57,800 nt of DNA from a virus. Of the stretch, positions 19,601-25,566 are shown in pieces. The position numbers were made by a program, and so were the translations under genes. The notes below the pieces were generated by a model that was not told the DNA's origin, did not search any database, and was given only the letters and a program-made list of their open reading frames with translations. The stretch's first letter is position 1; each line of letters opens with the position of its first letter. Where the stretch lies: the IMG/VR virus record IMGVR_UViG_3300050116_000283, positions 1-57,800 of that record. One strand, given 5' to 3'.

Positions 19601-20535
19601 AGCTCCGTCATGAACGGAATCGCCTCTACGCCGACCCGCTTGAACAGGTCCATGGCCGCCGCGTCCCGCTGGAGGCCTTCGGGGAGCTTGTTCAAACCCT
19701 CGGAAATCTCAACCAGGATTTCGGACGTGGGTTTCATCTCTCCGGCGGCGGTGTGCAGATCGATACCCATCCCGCGCAGAGTTGTCCGCGCCTTCTCACC
19801 CTCCTTTGAGTTGTCGTCGGCGGCCTGCGAGAGGCCGCGCATGAGACGTTCGACAATCGAAATGTCCTGACCGACCGCGCGCGCCGCGAACCCGAACTGC
19901 CCGACCTCTTTCGCGGCCAACCCGGTGCGCAACTCCGCATCCTTGACGTGCGTTCCATACTCGCCGAGGCTCTTCGCAGCCTCGAACGCGGACAGCGCCA
20001 CTGCACCGAGCACGGCAGCGCCGGAAGCGACCGCCACGCCGAAAGGACCGAGAGCCGTAAGGACGGACGAGATCGCGCCCCTGGCGCCCTGGAGCGGGTT
20101 CTCCATAGATTGGCTGACTCGCTGGCCGAACGCTTCGATGGCCACCGATTGCTTCTGGAGAGCCTCCTCTGCCTCTTTTGCAGCCTTGACGGCCAGTGCA
20201 TCGCGCGCGGACTTTTCCTCAATCGCGATCATCTTTTCGTACGACCGCGTGATGGCGTCGATAGCCTGCGGCTCCCTGGCGTACCGCTGGAGGAGTTGGT
20301 CGCGCTGGGAGATAAGCCGATCCACGCCGGTCTTCCCGAACGTGTCTGCCTGCTTCTCAAGCGAGGAAATGAGACGCTGCACACTGGTCCTGGTCTGGTC
20401 CGTGATCCGGACCACCTTGTCGTGCGCGGTCGTCGCTTTCTTCTCGAAGCTGTCCAGGCTGCTGTTGGCCTGATTCACCACCGGACTGACTTGGTCCTCG
20501 GCTTCAAGAACTACACGTTCAGCTTGGTCGCCCAT
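16651..20535 (-). CDS. Tail tape measure protein
   Basis: At 1294 aa this is the length ruler of a long siphovirus tail. Residues about 1-140 and 390-860 are long charged coiled coils (for example KADIRS-like heptads rich in Q, E, K and A). A hydrophobic/glycine-rich segment follows near 150-190. The region from about 1040 to 1130 has a glycine-zipper-like run (GGALLGAGFGMQYGGPMGAVLGAG) suited to membrane or channel insertion. The C-terminal 170 residues are globular. Position between the tail chaperone and distal-tail genes fits the tape measure. There is no lysozyme or peptidase motif. At about 1.5 angstroms per residue the tail would be near 190 nm; this is inference from the family rule. 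Confidence 0.9.
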   Translation of the reverse strand: MGDQAERVVLEAEDQVSPVVNQANSSLDSFEKKATTAHDKVVRITDQTRTSVQRLISSLEKQADTFGKTGVDRLISQRDQLLQRYAREPQAIDAITRSYEKMIAIEEKSARDALAVKAAKEAEEALQKQSVAIEAFGQRVSQSMENPLQGARGAISSVLTALGPFGVAVASGAAVLGAVALSAFEAAKSLGEYGTHVKDAELRTGLAAKEVGQFGFAARAVGQDISIVERLMRGLSQAADDNSKEGEKARTTLRGMGIDLHTAAGEMKPTSEILVEISEGLNKLPEGLQRDAAAMDLFKRVGVEAIPFMTELNDNLRIAHDEGFGPTEDDIRRFTEYQREVTVLETKWDSLVRKFKEGLVITVSYVGQGVDWFLKNVAAPSSEEEHAGEEHQRQDQDAVRAAGGAGAKMSISAHRQAMADMDRRAPDIMKNSDATLQQIADLRSQQQQLVGDFGLLQALAPTKEEQAKAQGATQIQGQIKQLQQMLNDAEAATRRTDLHGGKEETDRLRARFFGTHEGMEKAYADAKKDVERLQKELFEPDRPLTRAQAQDLGHQLQSAQTDEERRKAALDATAHGGEALKEFRRQAAEFEKKGDEAELDAIGKIFYQRDQLLKQAVLVKASEAEIAAIRKAADEQAGKIRTAETAKFDADWRKFEEYAQQEQAKRLMKNVASLGPSKEEMKEWEDWFRAQDQVASINLESQKDLLTREASHAQKMVGFSGAEGMDAVRETYQIRIDLAKQLAEVEAERILKETTGSEQLVAGARAMKALNKEVADAQEEAVLKQLEIQKQQMDSLKKESEGLWNTLLMHPTKFPKELASTIHEAVIKPVAEGMASMTANVLHPAIFGADGGGGLAGIFQGIFGGSKQADPIKISTDQNTTATILNSAHVAALTAVLAGAMGMTAPAVAAPTGIAGLAGVSVPSISVPARMATVTMTGGGGDGAAVPEASPTFIIDGGGGAPAGVGGVPSGGGAPEGGYSTSALSNLPMLNRGSPLSQLAPALSGKPAFPGLSQLESSVWNTKAYHGLPIDQTTFAGQAASSGLAVATSPMATAAGMMLATSGLMGKQMGSWGGVGMGTAGGALLGAGFGMQYGGPMGAVLGAGIGAVAGLGIGIGEKLAGIESPQVKAHNDIKQIYGVDIPQNSGTIKQVVSIAQSEFGNDIAVAVRSPKVRQLVMLYSEATGQKMPLSASTPYAGSLVEQGGNLYQQASFQNNAWHSYVSDLPTLGGIGGSTFPTTPGPNTTPSGSTYVSLNINGQPITSDFVADQSMAAQNASYGRTQQSANLQVPGLMVA

Positions 20536-20538
20536 TTT

Positions 20539-21114
20539 CTAAGCTGCCTTCGCACCGATGTACTGCTCAAATCCCGCCTGCCGCATGGAACCGAAATACG
20601 TGGAACCGAAGCTCTGAAAGGATCGGAACGTCGACCCTGTGCTGCCCGCCCCTTGGACCTGCTGCAGCGTCACCACCGGACGGTAGTTGTAAATCAGCGG
20701 AATCACCTTGTCTCGATCTGCCGGCGACACGCCCCACATCCGCTCCGTCTGGTTGTTCCAGAAAGCAAGTTGCGAAGCTGTCTGGCTTCGACCGGGCAAA
20801 GCCTCGTCTAGGAAGCCAATCACCGCGCGGTTTTCGGTCGCCGTAAGTACCTTGAGACAGCGCATCGTGTGCCCGGTCCATGTCCAGTCGCGGATCGGTT
20901 GGAGGCCATGCGCCGCCTTGTAATCCGGATAGCCGCGGCGTCCGGCCTGCGCGGGCTTCAGGGGCGTCGCCGCCTGATCGTAAATGTTCTGGCCACTCTG
21001 GATGCGCTTGCGGATCGTGTCCGCGAGCAACTGCGCAAAGCCCTGCATCTCCTGTAGCGTGAACGGGGAGTACACGAAGCGGGCGCGCCGAACGACTGTC
21101 TGGAAGCGAGGCAT
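20539..21114 (-). CDS. Phage tail-region protein of unknown role
   Basis: The 191-aa product is basic at its N-terminus (MPRFQTVVRRARFVYSPFT). It has an amphipathic helix (LQEMQGFAQLLADTIRKRI) followed by PLKPAQAGRRGYPDYK. The 'helix then G.d....a..pLk' layout recalls phage virion-morphogenesis (gpG-like) and HK97 gp10-type neck proteins, but those normally lie upstream of the tail tube, not beside the tape measure. It ends 3 bp before the tape-measure start, so translation is coupled. The start lies 33 bp from the divergent brnT gene, whose control palindrome may also affect this gene. Confidence 0.6.
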   Translation of the reverse strand: MPRFQTVVRRARFVYSPFTLQEMQGFAQLLADTIRKRIQSGQNIYDQAATPLKPAQAGRRGYPDYKAAHGLQPIRDWTWTGHTMRCLKVLTATENRAVIGFLDEALPGRSQTASQLAFWNNQTERMWGVSPADRDKVIPLIYNYRPVVTLQQVQGAGSTGSTFRSFQSFGSTYFGSMRQAGFEQYIGAKAA

Positions 21115-21139
21115 GGACTTCGTCTGTCTTTAGGAGGTG

Positions 21140-21156
21140 TTATACAATGTGTATAA
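21140..21156. promoter_or_regulatory. Perfect palindrome centred on the brnT start codon
   Basis: TTATACA (21140-21146), ATG (the brnT start), TGTATAA (21150-21156): a perfect 7-bp inverted repeat with the start codon as its 3-nt spacer. AGGAGGTG (21132-21139) abuts it. It could be an operator for BrnA, or an RNA hairpin controlling initiation. On the minus strand it contains TATAC/TATAA -10-like hexamers facing the tail gene at 20539-21114, so a bound repressor could affect both directions. Confidence 0.6.
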
Positions 21157-21455
21157 CGATGCGATTTGAATGGGACGACCAAAAGAACCGGGTCAACCAG
21201 CAGAAGCACGACATTTCGTTTGAGACCGCCGCCCTGGTCTTCAACGATTCCCTCGCAACGTTCCGCAAAGACCGAATCGTTGATGGCGAGCAGCGATGGC
21301 ACGCTATTGGCGCCGTAGAGAAGGCAGTTCTGTTGGTAGTCCACGTATATCGCATGGAGACTGAACATGGCGAAGAAGAAACCATCCGCATCATCTCGGC
21401 CCGCGAAGCTAATAAGCGTGAGCGCCGAATCTATATTCAGCAAGCCGGTGGGTAA
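21147..21455 (+). CDS. brnT: BrnT-family type II toxin (ribonuclease)
   Basis: The 102-aa protein matches BrnT: FEWDDQKNRVNQQKHDISF near the N-terminus ('f.WDe.K...N..KHgv.Fe.A'), then R...G......vvyt (RWHAIGAV...LLVVHVYRME), then IRIISAREANKRERRIY at the C-terminus. Family members are RelE-fold RNases that inhibit translation and are neutralised by BrnA. A consensus AGGAGGTG lies 7 nt before the ATG; an in-frame ATG at 21159 is an alternative start. It lies on the strand opposite to all the surrounding phage tail genes, with brnA overlapping its 3' end, so it is an independent insertion. Confidence 0.9.
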   Translation: MCITMRFEWDDQKNRVNQQKHDISFETAALVFNDSLATFRKDRIVDGEQRWHAIGAVEKAVLLVVHVYRMETEHGEEETIRIISAREANKRERRIYIQQAGG

Positions 21456-21699
21456 GAAACAGAAAGGCGCCCTGTCCCGGATCGCAAAGCGGCAGGCCGC
21501 CGGAGACGATTCCGGCATCGACTACTCGGACATCCCTCCTCTGACCAACGAGCAACTGGCGCAATTCCGCCGCACTCCGAAGGTTTTAGTGGCCGCTCGC
21601 ATCGACCGGGAAGTTTACGACTGGCTGATGCAATATGGCAAGGGTTACTCGACCCGCATCAACAGCATCCTGCGTACGGTCATGGATCGAACTCGTTGA
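21367..21699 (+). CDS. brnA: BrnA-family antitoxin
   Basis: The 110-aa protein ends with the BrnA pattern KVLVAARIDREVYDWL...GKGYSTRINSILRTVM, a ribbon-helix-helix-like DNA-binding and dimerisation region. BrnA proteins neutralise BrnT and repress the operon. The ATG at 21367 has GGAG 8 nt upstream and gives an 89-bp overlap with brnT, larger than usual. GTG codons at 21418 or 21448 would shorten the overlap but lack good ribosome-binding sites. The N-terminal 45 residues are basic and low-complexity. The toxin-first, antitoxin-second order is normal for this family. Confidence 0.88.
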   Translation: MAKKKPSASSRPAKLISVSAESIFSKPVGKKQKGALSRIAKRQAAGDDSGIDYSDIPPLTNEQLAQFRRTPKVLVAARIDREVYDWLMQYGKGYSTRINSILRTVMDRTR

Positions 21700-21721
21700 G
21701 CGCCTTCGATTCACCGGTTTC

Positions 21722-22138
21722 CTATCGTCGCGATAATTTCCTGATCAGCAACTCCTGGAAGCTCTTCACATCGCGGTCCTCTGCCGCGACGTATTCTTTC
21801 TGCTCGCTATCGATCAACTCCATCACGCGGAACTCCTCCTCCGTGATGTCGCTGAGCGTGAGGGTCAACCCGAGCGTTCTGGCGTTGAGAAGCCGGAAGC
21901 ACCGCCGGACCAGGAGGCCGTTCGGCGTGTCCATAGCCTCGTCGAGCAGGTGCCTCGGGCAGTTGGGCCCGTGGCTGACGTCGATGGCCTTCCAGCCCGC
22001 GTTGCACTGCGGGCAGGCATCCAACTCGTCCGGAGAAGAGTAACCGCACTGCCGGCATCGGAACACCCGGTCCGCGCAGTCTTCATCGCGTCCGCACGCC
22101 GATCCCTGGCGGCACGCCGAGCGGATCAGGAATCGCAA
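21722..22138 (-). CDS. Zinc-ribbon protein in the tail-chaperone 'T' position
   Basis: The frame is open far upstream, but that part only shadows the 22168-22779 gene. A TTG start at 22138 has GGAGGGG 8 nt upstream and gives 138 aa. Near residues 28-50 there is a zinc ribbon, CRQCGYSS...ACPQCNAGW (CxxC-x13-CxxC), preceded by a Cys-rich start. The C-terminal half is helical and ends SFQELLIRKL. It follows the G-like gene in the -1 frame relative to it, which is exactly the layout of lambda G/GT frameshift products. No canonical slippery heptamer was found, and the strong ribosome-binding site favours separate initiation. Function inferred: tail assembly chaperone partner or regulator. Confidence 0.6.
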   Translation of the reverse strand: MRFLIRSACRQGSACGRDEDCADRVFRCRQCGYSSPDELDACPQCNAGWKAIDVSHGPNCPRHLLDEAMDTPNGLLVRRCFRLLNARTLGLTLTLSDITEEEFRVMELIDSEQKEYVAAEDRDVKSFQELLIRKLSRR

Positions 22139-22167
22139 GCCCGGCCCCTCCGGAGAGTCGGGCTGCG

Positions 22168-22779
22168 CTATTCCGGGTCGTCGTCTGCCTCGATGGCCAG
22201 TTGCGCGATCACTTCGGACACCGCCGCGGATTTGTGAACGATGGGCACGTCGCCGGCATAACCGTCGTGCGACACGTGCAGCTTGTCGTAGAGTGCGCCG
22301 CTGGGTTCGAGGAACGCCCGCGTCTCGACCGAGCGCCTGGCGGCCACGACGCTGGTGGACGCCTTCTCGTGATCCTGCATCTCCTTGGCGGTCGGCATCC
22401 GCAAGACGTGCGTCACGCGCGCACCGGGGACCCTCATTGCGATCCGGTAGTTGACGCCCTCGCGCTCGATATCGGCCACCTGACAACGCTCGACGCGACC
22501 GATAACCATACCGGTTTCGGCGTCGTCGAACTCGGGACCCTCCTGGTCGATGCGGATCTTCCGGAATAACTCCGCGTTGATTTTCGGAAGATCGATGTCT
22601 TCGCTTTGCGACTTCCCGCGCCCGAGGAAATGGCGAATGGTGCGTTGGGCCCGCGCCCAGAAGCACCATTCCTCGTCGGTTGGAAAACGCACCTCGCATC
22701 GCTTTTCCCCGCCCGACAGGATCGGCACGACGATAGGCTTCGATGCGTCAAACATTGGCTTGCTGGTCTGTTGTTCCAT
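22168..22779 (-). CDS. Tail assembly chaperone-like protein (lambda gpG position)
   Basis: The 203-aa acidic protein has RCEVRFPTDEEWCFWARAQRT near residues 27-47, as in siphovirus proteins that follow the tail tube gene and assist assembly on the tape measure ('R....P.d.e......'). It is mixed alpha/beta, ending in an acidic EADDDPE tail. It lies downstream of the tail tube gene and upstream of the tape measure, as the chaperone does in lambda-like phages, and is followed by a zinc-ribbon ORF in the -1 frame. The role is assigned from position and general features, not from a specific family match. Confidence 0.55.
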   Translation of the reverse strand: MEQQTSKPMFDASKPIVVPILSGGEKRCEVRFPTDEEWCFWARAQRTIRHFLGRGKSQSEDIDLPKINAELFRKIRIDQEGPEFDDAETGMVIGRVERCQVADIEREGVNYRIAMRVPGARVTHVLRMPTAKEMQDHEKASTSVVAARRSVETRAFLEPSGALYDKLHVSHDGYAGDVPIVHKSAAVSEVIAQLAIEADDDPE

Positions 22780-22826
22780 AGAGTGTTTTATCGATCAGGA
22801 CTGCCATCGACGATGCCGCGCGGAGT

Positions 22827-22988
22827 TCACCAGCGATGGAAGTAAGGTCCACCGCCGAAGAATCCACCGAACAAGTAGGCCAGCAGGAGGATGACAAGGA
22901 CAGTCCAGATCAAGCCGCCCCCGCCCCACCGGTAATACCCACCTCCGCCGCCGAACAACAAAAGCAAGATGATCAGTAGAATCAGCAT
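22827..22988 (-). CDS. Small glycine-rich membrane protein (DUF3309-like)
   Basis: This 53-aa gene begins MLILLIILLLLFGGGGG, then YYRWGGGG, a second hydrophobic run (LIWTVLVILLLAYLF) and GGFFGGG. Two short transmembrane segments separated by glycine-rich aromatic stretches closely resemble the DUF3309 small-protein pattern. AAGGA lies about 9 nt before the ATG. It sits between the tail tube and tail chaperone genes, an unusual site for a membrane protein. A holin-like or stress-membrane role is possible; none is proved. Confidence 0.6.
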   Translation of the reverse strand: MLILLIILLLLFGGGGGYYRWGGGGLIWTVLVILLLAYLFGGFFGGGPYFHRW

Positions 22989-23000
22989 CGTCGTTTTCCT

Positions 23001-24056
23001 TTACTGGCAGATGCCGCCCTGCGGCGAAGTCACCGACATCGTGACCAGACCGTTGGTCGCGTTGTACAACTGGACGCCTGTCACCTGGAGAGTGGCGATG
23101 CCGTCGGTGTTCGACAACTCGACCACGTTGAATCCCATCTGCTGGATGGCCATCGTGAAAGTGTTGTTGGCGTCGCGCGTGAATGTGACGGTCGCGGTGC
23201 CGGTGGTTTGATTGATGAGGTTCGCGTATTCCATCGAACCGTTCTGCACGCGCACCACGAACTGGCAGGCGAACGTTCGGTCGCCCCACTCGAAGCGGCC
23301 TTGAATCTGGTAGCCGTCCTGCGCTCCGGAACCGGGGAAGAAGCCGGGCCGGAAGTTGTTCTCCCAGGAGGCGTCGAGCGACACGAACTGCATACCGCTG
23401 CCGCCGGTCAGGTAGTTGATGCCGTTGATGGTCAACGCACTGACCATGCTGGCGTTGAACTCGTGCGGTTGCGTTACCGCCGGCAGGGTGATGCCACTGG
23501 GCGAGGTGTACTGACCGGTAGCCACGCACTCGCACGACAGCATCGCGCTGGCGCGGCCGGGAGAATTCTTGATTGCCAGCTTCCAGCTCTTGATAGCGCA
23601 ACCGATCAGCATCTCGTCGAGGATTGCAGATCCGCCAGGCCGGATCTGCTGGACGTACGTGAAGTACGGCAACTCAAGGCCGGTCGGATTGGTCGCGCCC
23701 AGCGCCGGTACGACCGTGTAGGTGTATGGAGATCCGGTGCCGACGAGCGTCACGTTGCCCAGCGAGAACGACAGTACCCACGCCAGGAACTCCGACGAGG
23801 CGTACTTCGAAATCTCGAAGGTCGGCATGTTGTAGTGCGACTTGAACAGCGCCGTAGGGAACTCGTGACCCTTGCCGATTTCAGCCCGGTCGTCCTCGTT
23901 CACCGGCACCTTCGCCCAGGGCTTCGTGTTGAGGTTCGTCAACCGCCACATCTTGGCCGCGGTCTGCGGCGTAATAATCGCCGCAGCAGGCGGCGTAACG
24001 ACCGCGGCCTGTTTGCCGAAGCTCCAGCCCTCAATCAGTTCATTGATGTTCGCCAT
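23001..24056 (-). CDS. Major tail tube protein
   Basis: The 351-aa beta-rich protein resembles siphovirus tail tube subunits. It starts MANINELIEGWSFGKQ, has the KALFKSH-like loop region, and ends with repeated strands including TATVTFTRDANNTFTMAIQQM and TLQVTGVQLYNATNG, typical of tube proteins that describe bulk material without enzymatic motifs. It is of higher sequence quality (no low complexity) and has AAGGAGG upstream at 11 nt. It lies between the tail terminator and tail chaperone genes, matching lambda gpV. Polymerised rings would form the tail tube around the tape measure. Confidence 0.8.
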   Translation of the reverse strand: MANINELIEGWSFGKQAAVVTPPAAAIITPQTAAKMWRLTNLNTKPWAKVPVNEDDRAEIGKGHEFPTALFKSHYNMPTFEISKYASSEFLAWVLSFSLGNVTLVGTGSPYTYTVVPALGATNPTGLELPYFTYVQQIRPGGSAILDEMLIGCAIKSWKLAIKNSPGRASAMLSCECVATGQYTSPSGITLPAVTQPHEFNASMVSALTINGINYLTGGSGMQFVSLDASWENNFRPGFFPGSGAQDGYQIQGRFEWGDRTFACQFVVRVQNGSMEYANLINQTTGTATVTFTRDANNTFTMAIQQMGFNVVELSNTDGIATLQVTGVQLYNATNGLVTMSVTSPQGGICQ

Positions 24057-24059
24057 GGT

Positions 24060-24140
24060 TTAGTTGGCCTCCTTCGTCTCCGCAGTTTCGGGTTGCGCTA
24101 CTGTTGCCGGTGCGGGCACCTGATGCCAGCCTTGTGACAT
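24060..24140 (-). CDS. Possible 26-aa leader peptide before the tail tube gene
   Basis: A short ORF starting MSQGWHQVPAPATV and ending TKEAN, with its TAA 3 bp before the tail tube ATG region. It carries the tail tube's AAGGAGG within its 3' end. There is no ribosome-binding site of its own, but a TATACT hexamer lies about 10 bp upstream of its ATG. It may be translated and coupled to the tail tube gene, or be chance. Confidence 0.3.
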   Translation of the reverse strand: MSQGWHQVPAPATVAQPETAETKEAN

Positions 24141-24262
24141 GAGGGGCCCAAGTATAGCGGTGGTTGCCTGGACCTCCCGGATTTCATCGCTTTGCGGGGA
24201 CTGCATAAATACCATCGGAACGTCTTGCATCTCTTGGCCTCAACTCCGGGACAACCGGCTTT

Positions 24263-24760
24263 TTATGGGTTGGTAGCTTCGATCAACCGGACCGCCACCT
24301 CGAAGTACTCGAACGTGGCACCGTCCGCGCTGACCACGATAGTGTTGCGCCGGGCTGACGGCAGATAGAAATCCATCGGCTCGCAGCTGGGGTCGACCGG
24401 AAGGTGCAGCATCTGGAGCGTGCCGCCCTCCGGAATGTCGTTGACAATCCAGTTGTAGAGGTCCTCGTAGCCGACGCTGGGCGTCTCCGGCGCGCGCAGG
24501 TAAAGCGCGAACTCATGCACGAATACGAGGGCGTTGCCCAGTCGGCCCGGCGCAGTACCGTGCCAGACGACCATGATCGATCCCGGCGGCATTCCCAGGA
24601 CCGCCAGGCGAACGTTGTTCTGCGTGGACTGCCCGAAGACCGTAGCGTTTTCCGAATAGAATTGGACCGAGCTGGCAGCGCCGCCTATCGCTTTCATAAG
24701 GTTCGGCAGTGCTTGAAGAGCGGTCACCCACTCGGCCAGCATGGTCTTGGGATTGATCAT
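24263..24760 (-). CDS. Tail terminator / tail completion protein (gpU position)
   Basis: From the ATG at 24760 the product is 165 aa, beginning MINPKTMLAEWVTALQALPNL. This start overlaps the upstream stop as TAATG, so translation is coupled; the longer ORF upstream is discarded. The N-terminal helix followed by a beta-rich body with strands such as ALVFVHEFALYLRAPE and GATFEYFEVAVRLIEA fits siphovirus tail completion proteins that cap the tube. Position between the head-tail joining gene and the tail tube gene supports it (lambda Z/U region). No specific family was identified by residue signature. Confidence 0.6.
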   Translation of the reverse strand: MINPKTMLAEWVTALQALPNLMKAIGGAASSVQFYSENATVFGQSTQNNVRLAVLGMPPGSIMVVWHGTAPGRLGNALVFVHEFALYLRAPETPSVGYEDLYNWIVNDIPEGGTLQMLHLPVDPSCEPMDFYLPSARRNTIVVSADGATFEYFEVAVRLIEATNP

Positions 24761-25086
24761 TACGGTTGCATCGTCAGCGTCAAATGGACCATGCCGTACG
24801 GGTCGGGCTGGCGCACGGTCGTGACGGTGAATGTCGCCCCCCAAGCAGTGACCGTGTCGCCACGCTGCGGCGGCGCCTCAGGCAGGTCTACAGGGTTCAC
24901 TTCGATCTCTTCCACGCTCGCTACCGCACCTGCCTCCATCCGCTCGCGGGTACACCTGATGGCAGTAAGAGGAACCGACGCGCTGGCCGGCGCGCCCGCT
25001 TGCATCGGTTGGTACACCACCGGTTCGCCGAACCTGTTCTGCATGATGCGATTCGCGTTCGCGCTAATGGTGGGCCATCCGGACAT
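24760..25086 (-). CDS. Head-tail joining protein (gpFII-like)
   Basis: A 108-aa beta-rich protein. Its closing segment (RGDTVTAWGATFTVTTVRQPDPYGMVHLTL) has the 'GD.v...g..ftV..v..d..G.v.l.L' form typical of small phage head-tail attachment proteins. It lies between the capsid/decoration genes and the tail completion gene, where lambda encodes FII. Its stop overlaps the next start by one base (TAATG). A terminator-like hairpin precedes it, so it may be expressed at a lower level than the capsid genes. Confidence 0.6.
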   Translation of the reverse strand: MSGWPTISANANRIMQNRFGEPVVYQPMQAGAPASASVPLTAIRCTRERMEAGAVASVEEIEVNPVDLPEAPPQRGDTVTAWGATFTVTTVRQPDPYGMVHLTLTMQP

Positions 25087-25091
25087 AGGTC

Positions 25092-25116
25092 AAAAGGAAG
25101 CGGCGACTTGCGCCGC
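25092..25116 (-). terminator. Weak terminator-like hairpin after the decoration gene
   Basis: On the minus strand GCGGCG (25116-25111), loop CAAGT, CGCCGC (25105-25100), followed by TTCCTTTT down to 25092. Perfect 6-bp GC stem, interrupted T-run. It could partly terminate transcription after the abundant capsid genes. Confidence 0.45.
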
Positions 25117-25124
25117 CCCGAGTT

Positions 25125-25484
25125 CTAGAACGCGGAATTCAACCGCACACGAACGGTCGGATCGCCGGCCACGCCACCCGGAGCGTTCGCGCCGCTCGCT
25201 TGCATCAGCACGGCCACGCCGATCTTCTTGTCGGTGTTGATGGAGGTAGCTACGTGGTTGACGTTGTCCCAATACACGTAATCGCCGTTCGCGAACGTGC
25301 TGGCGTCTTTGGCTAGGTCGAAGACGCCCTCGACTTGGATCTCCATGTTGTCGCCCGTGACCTGCGTGTTGACGGCGACCCCGAACAGGTAGCCCGTACC
25401 GACGACCTCCACACCGCCACCCGAATTCACGCTGTAGGGCGCGATCACTGTGAGCGTCTTCCCTTGCTGGACGTAATTGTTCAT
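25125..25484 (-). CDS. Capsid decoration protein, DUF2190-like
   Basis: With the ATG at 25484 (behind GAGGAGAGGAAG) the product is 119 aa. It begins MNNYVQQGKTLTVIAPY and contains GVEVVGTGYLFGVAVNT, the hallmark of DUF2190 ('Gk.l....p..v.sG..v..g...GVA'), a small beta-barrel family found directly downstream of phage major capsid genes. Members are thought to stabilise or decorate the capsid. The 67 extra codons upstream in the open frame are basic, Arg-rich shadow sequence and are excluded. The gene is 82 bp from the capsid stop and in the same operon. Confidence 0.85.
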   Translation of the reverse strand: MNNYVQQGKTLTVIAPYSVNSGGGVEVVGTGYLFGVAVNTQVTGDNMEIQVEGVFDLAKDASTFANGDYVYWDNVNHVATSINTDKKIGVAVLMQASGANAPGGVAGDPTVRVRLNSAF

Positions 25485-25566
25485 CGACTTCCTCTCCTCT
25501 GGTTTGTGCCGGGACCAGATGAGGACCCGGCTTTGGTTGAGCTCGTTGGCCGCGCGCTGCAGCTTC

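Noticed and set aside
22168-22260. Canonical -1 slippery heptamer for a G/GT frameshift
   Set aside because: No X-XXY-YYZ heptamer with matching repairing was found near the end of the first ORF; the downstream ORF has its own strong ribosome-binding site.
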